A DNA stretch of 64,000 bases, from positions 19,495 to 83,494 of the forward strand of contig DAOPQD010000003.1 of assembly GCA_035347995.1 (NCBI GenBank). Direction: 5' to 3'. Within the stretch, counting starts at the first letter, position 1. Each line of letters opens with the position of its first letter. The translations under genes and the position numbers were made by a program. The stretch comes from JAAZNO01 sp012798275. Lineage in GTDB: Bacteria; Chloroflexota; Anaerolineae; B4-G1; SLSP01. Below, in pieces: positions 35,602-45,200 of this stretch. The notes under the pieces are model-generated. The model saw only the letters and a program-made list of their open reading frames with translations. It had not been told where the DNA came from and ran no database searches.

Positions 35602-37053
35602 TTATGTCAACCGGAAACACTCGCGCAACCACCGTCCCCAATAAGCAGTTCTTTCTTTCAACAAAAACAATCGAACGCCAAATGTCCCCAACTGCTGCAG
35701 CCATTCCGGATGACACGTTAAACGCCTGGTATGGGGATCATCCTGCCTCTGCCGGGCACAGGCTTGCACTGCTTGCATAGCTAGTGCTTCAGCCAAGTCC
35801 CGACTTTCCAGAAAGTCTGTCATCTCTGCCAGGTTCAGAAGGTGAATCCCATTTGCATCGCATCTCTCAAATGTCATTCCTGGATTGTATTCCATCAATA
35901 ACGGAACCAATTTCAGCGTTAGAGAGCAATCCCACAGCAAAGCCCGATCGAACTTACGCGATTGAACCAGGTACAAAAGAAAACGCAGATAGGTGTCGGG
36001 ATGAAGAAAATGTGCCAAAATGAAGGTTTCCGGCGTCGAAAACGCAATAAGGGATTCTGGTGTCCGCTCTGATGGCCCTAATGCGACTACTGTCACCGGA
36101 TGATCGGGTGGCACCAATTCAGGCTTGAAGACAGATAAGACATCAACTGAAGGCACGACTAGCAAAACCCGCTCCCTCGGCTTTAGGGAATTAAAAGACG
36201 GCACATTCTCACACGACGGCATACCGGATTCATCAAAGGGATGCTCAGGGATATACACTGGCCCTTGACGAAAAAGCAGCGGATATCTGTGTCGCAGCAT
36301 ACGCCGTGTCTGGCTGGCGCCCCTCTCAGTCCACAGCCCCCAACGATCAGCATGTGAAGGCCGACGGCGATACCAATCCAAAACTTCAGGAATTGTATGC
36401 CCCCAATACTCATGTGCAGCAAAACGTAACCACAAATCCCAATCCTCCAAGCCCGTACGCATTTCCTCATCAAACCCGCCGATGGCAATAAAGGCATCCC
36501 GTCGTACCAGCGCTGTCAAGGTAATGGGATTGCGGTCAAGAAACAACCACGGGCACTCAAATCCTGCCATTGAGACATAAGACTGCGCCCCAAAGCCATG
36601 AGTATACCCTTTACACATTGTCCATTCAGGGTGGCTTTCCAAACACCATAATAGTTTCTCCAAAGCCGTGGGCTCAATAAGGTCATCCGAGTCCAGAAAA
36701 AACAAATAAGGTGCGCGCGTCAGCCTCGCGGCCAAGTTCCGAGCTGCAGAAGGACCACGATGCACAGGTTGATCCAAAACCTTAATGCGGGGATCCATGT
36801 CGCGGGTCTCTGCCAAAATCGCCCTAGAAAATGGATCAGAAGAAGCATCGTTAACAATGATCCATTCCCACTGTTGAAATGATTGTCCTAGAAGAGAAGC
36901 GCGGGTTTGCTCAAAGACGCTGCCCGTGTCAAAAAACGGCGTAATCACCGACACGAGAGGAGCGACGGTCAGATCAGCCAGCTCGTATTGAAAACATTCA
37001 CACCTTTCCATACCCAATAACCAGTCAGGAATCATCACAGTTTCATTCGCCAA
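35602..37053 (-). CDS. GT2-family glycosyltransferase with extra C-terminal domain
   Basis: A 483-residue protein. Residues ~33-260 are a GT-A domain with IIVNDASSDPFS, the DxD-type LDSDDLIEP and the acceptor motif LEDWDLWLRF. Residues ~290-483 are not a standard GT2 part and contain a second alpha/beta stretch (VLLVVPSVDVLSVFKPELVP) of unknown role. Its 5' end overlaps the upstream gene's 3' end by 11 bases, which supports a coupled operon. The donor sugar is unknown. Confidence 0.85.
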   Translation of the reverse strand: MANETVMIPDWLLGMERCECFQYELADLTVAPLVSVITPFFDTGSVFEQTRASLLGQSFQQWEWIIVNDASSDPFSRAILAETRDMDPRIKVLDQPVHRGPSAARNLAARLTRAPYLFFLDSDDLIEPTALEKLLWCLESHPEWTMCKGYTHGFGAQSYVSMAGFECPWLFLDRNPITLTALVRRDAFIAIGGFDEEMRTGLEDWDLWLRFAAHEYWGHTIPEVLDWYRRRPSHADRWGLWTERGASQTRRMLRHRYPLLFRQGPVYIPEHPFDESGMPSCENVPSFNSLKPRERVLLVVPSVDVLSVFKPELVPPDHPVTVVALGPSERTPESLIAFSTPETFILAHFLHPDTYLRFLLYLVQSRKFDRALLWDCSLTLKLVPLLMEYNPGMTFERCDANGIHLLNLAEMTDFLESRDLAEALAMQAVQACARQRQDDPHTRRLTCHPEWLQQLGTFGVRLFLLKERTAYWGRWLRECFRLT

Positions 37054-38878
37054 GATTCAACCACACCAAAGCCATTTGACGTACCAGAGAAGAAGTTTCC
37101 CATTCCTGCGTTGCTAACCACTTGAGATCCACGAGTTTTTGCTCCCAATCAGCACTGGCCTGGCTTCGTCGTTTCCGGGTAGAGACATCCGGCGCCGGAT
37201 GACAAGCATATGCTGTCTGCAAAGCAACCTTATACTCTTCTGCGATATGGGGAAGATCACGCACAACTTCAATCAAAGACCCCATGTATAAACCACATTC
37301 TGCTGTAATGGTATCCGTCCAGGAAAGGGGATAACGTGCCGCCAAGCGCAACAAGAAATCCCAGTCAGTAAGCGGTTCCTTCCCCACATCAAACTCCCCC
37401 ACTTCCGCCAAGCACGAACGTCGGTATGCGAAAGCAGGCGCCGGTAAAATCGCCTCAGCCCATATCAGCCGCGGGTCGAAAACACCTTTGACATAGGGTG
37501 CACGAGCCATTGTCGTTATCTGTCCCTGTTCAGATACGCATAGAATGGCATTCACTTGGGTGGAGACAACAAAGGTATCAGAATTCGTCATAGATAACAA
37601 CATTTCAATGTGAGTCGGATAAAGCACATCGCCAGCACGAAGACATACGAGCCAATCGCCGCGCGCCAGCGTGTGCGCATAATTCCAGGCACGCGAACTT
37701 TCTTCCGCTTGGGGCTTTCCACAAATAGTAATAGAAAGAGCACCTGCAAAACGCTCCATAGCCGTCTCGATCACATCTGCAGCGCCAACAAGCACAACCT
37801 CAAAGCAGGTCACGGTTTGATGCGCCAAACTATTCAAAGTACGGAGCAACATCACGGGATCAGCACGCGCAGCTACAGCAACCGTCAAACGCGGAGGACC
37901 ATTCAAATGCACGGATCGTTGCGGAGAGGGCGAAGCTTCTGAAAGATATGATACGCGCTCATAATAAAGACGTTCGTTCCGTTGCATCCAGTAGGTGTGT
38001 GCCAACTGCTGTCCCTTGAAAGTGCGGCTCCCAAAATGGAAAGCAAAGGCCCCTGGAACCAAGGCCAGTGTATAGCCTGCTAACCGCGCGCGCAAGCAGA
38101 AATCGTTATCCTCATAGTTTCCCAAGCCGTAGGCTTCCGACATGCCGTTCAAGAACTCAAATACATGGCGACGCACCATGACGCAATAAAAAACCAAATG
38201 ATCCACTATTGGCTGAACGCCTGGACGATCAGCAATGCTGGCAGCATAGGCTGCGATTTGTGTGGGCTGCAGAGCCGTCGCAGCCGGATCCACTTGCGGG
38301 CCACGCCCCACATAGTTGGTGACGGGACTGACAACCGCTAATTGGGGATCCGCCTCTAGCGCCCTGACCAAGCGATCGACACATTGCGGGGCAAGGATCA
38401 CATCGCTATTGACAAGCAGCAAAAATTCACCCCGTGCGTAAGCGGCGCCTTGATTGATGGCACGCGGGAATCCTACATTAACTGGATTCTCGATAAGATG
38501 AAAATTCGGATGCTCTGCTGCGAGCTGCTGTAAATACTCACGGCTGCCGTCTGTCGAGGCCTGATCAACAACTACAACTTCAAAATCCACACTGGTCTGA
38601 TGACCATAAATCGCCGTGATACATTGTTGCACGTAACTCAAGCCATTGCAGACAGGGATAATGAGGCTCACATGTGGAATGTTGACAATCAATTCAGATC
38701 GTACTTCCACAAAGGGAAACACAAACTCACGGCCCTTAGAACGACGCACCCCGATATACCACGCTTGAAGCCGTTCACTTGCCGCTTGCCAGGCTGCCGC
38801 AAGCCCATTGTGCCGCAAAGTCCGCCATTGCCGACGCAAGCGTTGACGAGCATGCCAAAAGCATTGAGAGAAATTCAT
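37043..38878 (-). CDS. Tandem GT2-GT2 glycosyltransferase
   Basis: A 611-residue protein with two GT-A domains. The first (about residues 70-300) has VVVVDQASTDGS, a DxD-like NSDVILAPQ and the acceptor motif YEDNDFCLRARLAGY. The second (about 330-560) begins LTVAVAARADPVMLLRTLNSL and has RAGDVLYP in place of DxD, so its metal site is unusual, and ends LTDWDFLLRLAARYP. Two domains in one protein suggest addition of two sugars, or that the second domain is regulatory. The ATG at 38878 lies 11 bases after the upstream stop; a TTG at 38893 is less likely. Confidence 0.85.
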   Translation of the reverse strand: MNFSQCFWHARQRLRRQWRTLRHNGLAAAWQAASERLQAWYIGVRRSKGREFVFPFVEVRSELIVNIPHVSLIIPVCNGLSYVQQCITAIYGHQTSVDFEVVVVDQASTDGSREYLQQLAAEHPNFHLIENPVNVGFPRAINQGAAYARGEFLLLVNSDVILAPQCVDRLVRALEADPQLAVVSPVTNYVGRGPQVDPAATALQPTQIAAYAASIADRPGVQPIVDHLVFYCVMVRRHVFEFLNGMSEAYGLGNYEDNDFCLRARLAGYTLALVPGAFAFHFGSRTFKGQQLAHTYWMQRNERLYYERVSYLSEASPSPQRSVHLNGPPRLTVAVAARADPVMLLRTLNSLAHQTVTCFEVVLVGAADVIETAMERFAGALSITICGKPQAEESSRAWNYAHTLARGDWLVCLRAGDVLYPTHIEMLLSMTNSDTFVVSTQVNAILCVSEQGQITTMARAPYVKGVFDPRLIWAEAILPAPAFAYRRSCLAEVGEFDVGKEPLTDWDFLLRLAARYPLSWTDTITAECGLYMGSLIEVVRDLPHIAEEYKVALQTAYACHPAPDVSTRKRRSQASADWEQKLVDLKWLATQEWETSSLVRQMALVWLNLGE

Positions 38879-38889
38879 TCTAACAAGAT

Positions 38890-41097
38890 TCAATTATCAA
38901 CAGAGCTTGATGCAAACAACGTTTCCAAAATAGCTAACGCTGCGCGCTCCGGCACATAAGTGCATATATCGCGTAAGGCCCGCTGCTGCAGCCGCGTGCG
39001 CAACGACGAGTCGCCCACCAATCTACCAAGTGCTTCCCAGCAAGCAGATTCAGAACTGGTATCAACCACTAGCGCATTTTGTTCATGGTGGGCAAAATCA
39101 ATCGCACCTCCTTGTTGTGGTACAATCACAGCGCACCCACAAGCCATTGCTTCCATTGCAGTCAAGCCCATCGCCTGATGAATAGAAAAATCCACGAAGA
39201 TGTCTACTTGATTCAAGAAGTTGGCAACTTGACGTTGATTTAACACCCCGCCAAGTTTCCAGGCAAAATCGTGTGGAATCGCCTTAAGATAAGGATCGTC
39301 CACCGCGATGCCAAAAAGCCAGGCTTCTACAACACCAACATGCTGACGGCACAGACGCTCCAGCATAGTCATGGTGAACTGTGGTGCACGATAAGGAGTA
39401 CCTGCTCGAATTAGAGCCGCTACCCGCAGAGGCCGCTGAGGCCATTCCGGTAATTCACGAGGGCGTGGGCGGAAAAGATCAATATTTACGCTGGGCCCTA
39501 CCAAAGTCGGGCGAACGCTTGTATATTCCTGAACCATGTGTTGTGTCCACTCAGTTTTAGTAAACAACCGGGCCTGTGGAAGCAAAGTGTAAGAGTGCAA
39601 GGCTTGCTCAAAATATGCTGACCCTTGCGAATACATGAGAGGCTCAAAACCCTGCACATAATAGCCTAACACACAAGAGTCTTCTTTACGCGACAAATCA
39701 AGTAACCAGGGAACGGTTGTATTTACTGTAGCGATGATCGCATCATACTGCTTGCTCAGAGCCTGCACCTGGTCGGGGCGACCATACACTACAGTTAAAG
39801 GGAAATGGGGATAGCTTTGTTCGAAACGTTCCTGATACCCTTCCAAATTAAAGACTGTCACGGACACACCCATCTCCTGCATAGCACGCGCTTCATCCAA
39901 AATGACGTTCACGCCGCCAGCGGGCCCCATTGCCGGCAACAAGAACAACAATTTACGTCCAGAAAAGCGCACTCTGCCACATTCTACACACTGGCGGCGG
40001 GCAAACATTACCCGACTACGCGCACGAATCCCTTCCAAAACCCGATCATAACGACAGTATTGCACACCCTCCTCAATGATGCGCCGGCCATGTTTCTCAG
40101 CGAGGATTTCTCCAGCACGGACCGCCAATGCCCGACGACGTTCATGAGAGTAGCTCCGCGATTGAGCATGAAACACATATGCATCATCCGCTAGCGCCGG
40201 TTGCCATCCAGCTCTACGCGCACGCAGGACATAATCATCTTCTTCACCGTAGCCACGTCCAAAATTCTCTTCATCCAAATAACCAATGTCTTGTAAAACT
40301 GCCCGCTTGATACACAAACAAAACCCATTTAGCAATGGCATTGGCACATAAAGGCGTCCAGAATACCAGGCCAACCACTGCGCCCATTCGTCAACCGTCA
40401 CTCCTTCAGGTAAGGGATTTTCTGCCCAGTCACCATCAACCTCAATCTCTGGGACCGATTGCCACGAAGCTGTATTGGAGAGAGGCCCAACGATGCCAAA
40501 GCGGTCACTCGATTCTGCACACGCTATCAGGCGATCCAACCAACCTTCAGTCACAATAGTATCACTATTAAGGAGCACAACATAATCACTCTGAACTTGT
40601 CTAAGCCCGAAATTCGCCGCGAATGTATATCCCTGCGCCGTCTCATTACGCAATAAAGGCACGTCATGCTCAAAAGCGAATTGACGCAAATAATCGCGCG
40701 TTGGACTATCGCTACCATCATCAACGATCCATAATGTGTCTACGGGACGCGCATGCCGCAATACGGACTCCAAGCAACGCTGCACATCAGCCAGGGCATT
40801 ATGAACACATACAACTACGGACACCGTAGTTTGATGGGGCAACAAGGGCGGACGTTCCGCCACTTCCGACACCGTAATAAGTTCACCGCGTAGTGGTCTG
40901 AGATGCAGGCGGAATCTCCAATAAGAGCGTTTGAGATGCCAAAAAACATTGTCAAAGATCGGCAAAAATGCTTCAAACAACAAACGTAGATGATGTTTCC
41001 GAAATGCAAGAATTATACCATGCAAAACCTGATCACGTATACTTTGAGGTGGAACCAGGCGATCTCGCAGAGCGTGTAGAAAAGGGCGCATTCCCAT
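38890..41097 (-). CDS. GT2-GT4 fusion glycosyltransferase
   Basis: A 735-residue bifunctional enzyme. Residues ~90-330 form a GT-A domain (WIVDDGSDSPTRD, NSDTIVTEGW as DxD, then YGEEDDYVLRARRAGW). Residues ~385-735 form a GT-B GT4 domain of the WsaF-like rhamnosyltransferase type (LFLLPAMGPAGGVNVILDEA, later QAMGLTAMEAMACGCAVIVP). Such fusions in rhamnan-like polymers add two sugars per cycle and can act as polymerases. It is a close paralogue of the C-terminal part of the 978-residue protein two genes upstream, so the pair arose by duplication. ATG 41097 is preceded by AAAGGGCG. Confidence 0.88.
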   Translation of the reverse strand: MGMRPFLHALRDRLVPPQSIRDQVLHGIILAFRKHHLRLLFEAFLPIFDNVFWHLKRSYWRFRLHLRPLRGELITVSEVAERPPLLPHQTTVSVVVCVHNALADVQRCLESVLRHARPVDTLWIVDDGSDSPTRDYLRQFAFEHDVPLLRNETAQGYTFAANFGLRQVQSDYVVLLNSDTIVTEGWLDRLIACAESSDRFGIVGPLSNTASWQSVPEIEVDGDWAENPLPEGVTVDEWAQWLAWYSGRLYVPMPLLNGFCLCIKRAVLQDIGYLDEENFGRGYGEEDDYVLRARRAGWQPALADDAYVFHAQSRSYSHERRRALAVRAGEILAEKHGRRIIEEGVQYCRYDRVLEGIRARSRVMFARRQCVECGRVRFSGRKLLFLLPAMGPAGGVNVILDEARAMQEMGVSVTVFNLEGYQERFEQSYPHFPLTVVYGRPDQVQALSKQYDAIIATVNTTVPWLLDLSRKEDSCVLGYYVQGFEPLMYSQGSAYFEQALHSYTLLPQARLFTKTEWTQHMVQEYTSVRPTLVGPSVNIDLFRPRPRELPEWPQRPLRVAALIRAGTPYRAPQFTMTMLERLCRQHVGVVEAWLFGIAVDDPYLKAIPHDFAWKLGGVLNQRQVANFLNQVDIFVDFSIHQAMGLTAMEAMACGCAVIVPQQGGAIDFAHHEQNALVVDTSSESACWEALGRLVGDSSLRTRLQQRALRDICTYVPERAALAILETLFASSSVDN

Positions 41098-41108
41098 GCT
41101 ATCGCCCT

Positions 41109-42242
41109 TTAGCGCTGTGTTAACAGAGATTCAAAAGCATCTATCCAATATTGCGCAGCACGTGCCACAATACGTTCAGCATAAAGGTACTGCCGTGCAT
41201 TAGATGCAATGCGTTGCCGCAAGGATGCATCAAGAATCAGGGTTTCCAAAGCTTCCACCCAAGCTTCAGTCGTGTTCTCGGCTAACCAGCCCGTCTCACC
41301 ATGCACCACTGATTCCATATAAGCTGGGACGCGGCTATAGATCCCGGCAGCACCGATAGCGCTATAGTCGAGGAACTTAATGTCGGATTTACACCGATTG
41401 AAATCGTCGTCGCACAAGGGGGAAATTGCAATGTCCCAAAAGACTCGCTGTGAGAACCACCGCATGAAGTGCGGATATTCAGATTGCTGGGGTTTAAGAC
41501 AAATAAGATGGACTGGTAATTCCGCTAACGATGCCAATGTTTCAGAATATGCAGCCACACCCAATACCACAAAATAAACAATGTTCCCATACCTGCGGAA
41601 TATCTTATGAAGTGCCGGCAAAATCATTAAAAGATCATCGTCGTGAGTAAAAGTTCCCATATAACCAATAGTGACACGCTTTCGGCCAGCATGGTGTAGA
41701 AACCACCTCACATTTCTAGAGATGTGCTTCCAAGACAATCCCCATATCGAAGATAAGTCACCTGCCATCCCCCCTTTATAATCATCAAGTAACCGCTCAT
41801 CCAACAAATTCGGAACGACCGCTATGTTATCATTATAGATCGCAAGCTGCTCCTTCAAAGCAGGAGTGGTAACAATCATACCATCAACATTAGGGATGAG
41901 ATAGTCAAGGGCATCCATTTGATCCTTTGTAAAAAGCCAATCTTTGGGCGCTGTTGCCAATGCTAGAAGATTATCATCTATTGCATGGAACAAGCGAACG
42001 CCAGATTGACGAGTGAGCTCCCGAAGATGCTCGACTGCCGCGCGACAAACATCAGGACGCCACAGGCGGTCTACAATGACTGCATCAACAGGAGTACCAT
42101 CATAGACACGATCAGCTGTGACCTCAAAATAATCCCGAAATACTGGGTGTGTCAAAGGTCTCAACAACCGAATATAAGCACTGCCAAAAGGGCGTAAATC
42201 ACTTCCGTGTTCGTAAAGGATATGTATACGTAAAGGCGTCAT
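41109..42242 (-). CDS. GT-B-fold glycosyltransferase
   Basis: A 377-residue protein that lies between the two fused GT genes on the same strand, with spacings of 11 and 18 bases. It has the C-terminal GT-B half (VTIGYMGTFTHDDDLLMILPAL; FLDYSAIGAAGIYSRVPAY; GETGWLAENTTEAWVEAL). The N-terminal half is short and the classic E-x7-E donor motif is not seen, so it belongs to a GT4-like or related family that I cannot name exactly. The acceptor is probably the same chain that the fusion enzymes extend. Confidence 0.78.
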   Translation of the reverse strand: MTPLRIHILYEHGSDLRPFGSAYIRLLRPLTHPVFRDYFEVTADRVYDGTPVDAVIVDRLWRPDVCRAAVEHLRELTRQSGVRLFHAIDDNLLALATAPKDWLFTKDQMDALDYLIPNVDGMIVTTPALKEQLAIYNDNIAVVPNLLDERLLDDYKGGMAGDLSSIWGLSWKHISRNVRWFLHHAGRKRVTIGYMGTFTHDDDLLMILPALHKIFRRYGNIVYFVVLGVAAYSETLASLAELPVHLICLKPQQSEYPHFMRWFSQRVFWDIAISPLCDDDFNRCKSDIKFLDYSAIGAAGIYSRVPAYMESVVHGETGWLAENTTEAWVEALETLILDASLRQRIASNARQYLYAERIVARAAQYWIDAFESLLTQR

Positions 42243-42260
42243 CCAACAAAAGACCTCCCG

Positions 42261-45197
42261 CTACCCAAACAACACCTTCAGTATTTCCAAAGCAGAGCGC
42301 TCAGGAAATAACGAAGCCACGTCATGAACTGCTTGTCGACGAAGCCTATCCCGTAATTCATGATCTTTAATGAGTCGTTGCAAAGCCTGCCAACATTCTT
42401 CTGGGGAATTGGTATTAACAACGAGGCTATTGTACTCATGCCGGGCATAAGTCTGAGCACCACCATATTCAGGAACAATAACAGCAACTCCACTTGACAT
42501 TGCCTCTAAGGCAGCCAAACCCATAGCCTGATGAGAAGAAAAATCCACAAAAATATCCACTTCGTTAAAGAAGTGAGCTACTTGTTTTTGAGTCAGCACG
42601 CCAGCAAGTAGCCACGGGAAATCATTAGGCAATGCCCCAAAAGCAGGGTCTGCAAGTTCTGTACCAAAAATCATCACTTGTACTTCATCACCATACATAA
42701 GAGCCGCGCGTTGTAGAATCTCCATCGTAAGTCTAGGTCCACGATAAAGCGTGTTCGGCCTGATCATCGCTGCAATTCGTAAAGGACGATCAGGCCATGT
42801 TACCTCTGAAAACGGCCGAGGGCAAAAGAGGTCAGTGTTAATGCTTACCCCGACCAAAGCACACTTGGCCCCCGTATGCGCTTTAACCTCATCACGCGTC
42901 CAGGCCGTTTTTGTAAAAAGGCGCAAACCAGTAATCAGAGTATAAGATTCTAGTGCCTGCTCATATTCCAATGTTCCCACCTCATATATGTAAGGTTCAA
43001 ATCCCTGAACATAATACCCCAATACAGGAGGTGAATTCAGCATCAGTAATGGTTTTAGCCAGTCTACAGTAAAATATACACTCGCGATCACTGCATCATA
43101 ATCTGCGGCCATGACTCCCAAACATTCGTGATCCCCATAAATTACAGGAATTTGCATGTCTGGGTATGATCGTTCAAATTTCTCTCTAAAAGCTGTCTTG
43201 TTAAAAATTTGCGCATCCACTCCCATTTTACGCATAGCATATACTTCATCAATAATTACATTTGCCCCACCTCCCGGTTCTGTAATTGGCAAAATGAATA
43301 ATACTTTTCGACCACTATAACTTTGGCGACCAATCTCCAATAGCTCATGACGTGCCAGAATAGTTCTACTGCGCGCACGAATACCTTCAAGCGTCAGAGA
43401 ATTCTGGCAAAAAGCAACCGCCTGCGTTATCAATTCCGTTCCATACTTACTAGCCAGAATCGTATTGTATAATTTTTTCTTATCGAAATAATTTTGAAAA
43501 TCAATGTGATAGAGATAAACATCATCAGCCAAAACAGTTTTCCAGCCGGCGCGGCGGGCACGAAAAATATATTCATTCAACGCTAAATTCCCCTCATTTA
43601 TGCTGGTATCCAAACCACCCAGCCTCCCAATCAGATCACGCTTAACCATAAAACAAAAATGATCTAATAAAGGCATCGGGGGATAGAGGCGACAAGAATA
43701 ATCAGCCAAAAGCGCACCCATTTCATCCACAGCCATTGTATCTGGCAAACGATTTGCAACAAAAGTTCCATTGAGTTCAGCTTCCGGGATTGATTGCCAG
43801 GCACCATGATTAGTGAGGGGGGCCACAATACCGATAGTGGGATCAGACTCAGCGCAAGCAACCATACGATCCAACCATCCACCTGTCACTATAACATCGC
43901 CATCCAAAGCTACCACATATGCTGCCACTGAATCTTGCAAGAGCTGGCTAATTGTCGCAACATATCCTTGCGTCTGGTGAGTATGGATCACTCTGGCTCC
44001 ATATTGTGCAGAAAACTCAATTAAATAGTCTCGAGTCTCAACATTACTCCCGTCATCAATCAAGATCAAGGAGTAAGGTTGATTTGTATATTTAAATAAT
44101 GATAACAGACAGCTTTGCACTTCATTGAGTCTATCATGGACGTAAACAATTATATCAACATCACGAAAATGTGTATATGCTATTTCACGCAAATGAACCT
44201 CTGGGATAAGAAGCACCTTTCCGACAACTTGCATTCTACCTAATCGCCGATTCCAACGCCGCCGCTGTAATTTCGCCAAGAAATCAGCTTTTATTAATTT
44301 TGGGATTTCCACTAACTTACGTATGTTTCTATCCCGCAAACCCAACCAAAAAGTTTGGAAAATCCGATCACGAAGACTGGCAGGGGGCAATACGACGGCG
44401 CGGCAGTTCTGTAAAGCCAACATGATTTTCCAACCAGCACTATCCTCCAAATGCTCCCAACGCTTCTCTGATCGCACAACACTCGCCTGCAACTCGCGAA
44501 TCTCGTGTTCTTTATCCGCTAAAGATTGCCGCAGTTCCAAATTGATATCTCGAGTTGCCTTACTCTCCTGGAGCAAATGCCACATACGGCGCTCATAAGA
44601 GCCGACAACTCGATATAGGGGATCTGAAGCCTTACGAAAACGGATCGCCCATGGCGTAATAAATGAGGCATCAAAGTCCACATCTCGATAGAAACCATGT
44701 TTTGCAAAAAGCATCCCCCAGTACTCTAAAGGATGTACGTTGAAGTGAGTGATCTCTTTATAGTCTAAGGGGGAAGAGGAAAATAAAACATCGTCACTGT
44801 GCTGACATAAGTTCGCAATTGCTGCCTCTGCCTGTTCAGGTAGCATATGTTCGACAACTTCAATACTTACAATCAGATCATATTTCCGCGGGAATGGCTC
44901 AGTGATGGAACCAACCCAACAATAAGGACGGAATTCAGGATGTACATGCCTGATAGCATACTCAGAAATATCAATCCCATAAGCCTCTACCTCTCGTCGA
45001 CGTAGAGATTCGACAAGCAATCCTAAAGCACAACCGGCATCTAGCACAGTGTTAGGATTGATGTCCCGGATAATACAATCTGCTATATTCCCGAAAGCTT
45101 GTAACCAGCTATCCGTGCGTTCGTAAGGTATCCCACAACCATGCATATAATAATAAGCGTCATAAATCTCTCCAGAGATAAACCCAGGTGTAGACAT
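42261..45197 (-). CDS. Methyltransferase-coiled coil-GT2-GT4 fusion protein
   Basis: A 978-residue multidomain protein. Residues ~40-185 are a class I SAM methyltransferase (motif I VLDAGCALG at 51-59, EVVEHMLPE later). Residues ~203-250 are a charged heptad-rich coiled coil (ERRMWHLLQESKATRD, then ELRQSLADKEHEIREL). Residues ~345-570 are a GT2 domain with DGD at 432-434, and ~630-978 a GT4 domain. The GT2-GT4 part parallels the 735-residue protein two genes on. The ATG lies three bases after the stop of wzt. By analogy with WbdD, the methyltransferase may cap the non-reducing end and so stop the chain, with Wzt reading the cap; the coiled coil could set chain length. That is inference; the domain order is seen. 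Confidence 0.85.
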   Translation of the reverse strand: MSTPGFISGEIYDAYYYMHGCGIPYERTDSWLQAFGNIADCIIRDINPNTVLDAGCALGLLVESLRRREVEAYGIDISEYAIRHVHPEFRPYCWVGSITEPFPRKYDLIVSIEVVEHMLPEQAEAAIANLCQHSDDVLFSSSPLDYKEITHFNVHPLEYWGMLFAKHGFYRDVDFDASFITPWAIRFRKASDPLYRVVGSYERRMWHLLQESKATRDINLELRQSLADKEHEIRELQASVVRSEKRWEHLEDSAGWKIMLALQNCRAVVLPPASLRDRIFQTFWLGLRDRNIRKLVEIPKLIKADFLAKLQRRRWNRRLGRMQVVGKVLLIPEVHLREIAYTHFRDVDIIVYVHDRLNEVQSCLLSLFKYTNQPYSLILIDDGSNVETRDYLIEFSAQYGARVIHTHQTQGYVATISQLLQDSVAAYVVALDGDVIVTGGWLDRMVACAESDPTIGIVAPLTNHGAWQSIPEAELNGTFVANRLPDTMAVDEMGALLADYSCRLYPPMPLLDHFCFMVKRDLIGRLGGLDTSINEGNLALNEYIFRARRAGWKTVLADDVYLYHIDFQNYFDKKKLYNTILASKYGTELITQAVAFCQNSLTLEGIRARSRTILARHELLEIGRQSYSGRKVLFILPITEPGGGANVIIDEVYAMRKMGVDAQIFNKTAFREKFERSYPDMQIPVIYGDHECLGVMAADYDAVIASVYFTVDWLKPLLMLNSPPVLGYYVQGFEPYIYEVGTLEYEQALESYTLITGLRLFTKTAWTRDEVKAHTGAKCALVGVSINTDLFCPRPFSEVTWPDRPLRIAAMIRPNTLYRGPRLTMEILQRAALMYGDEVQVMIFGTELADPAFGALPNDFPWLLAGVLTQKQVAHFFNEVDIFVDFSSHQAMGLAALEAMSSGVAVIVPEYGGAQTYARHEYNSLVVNTNSPEECWQALQRLIKDHELRDRLRRQAVHDVASLFPERSALEILKVLFG

Positions 45198-45200
45198 CGC

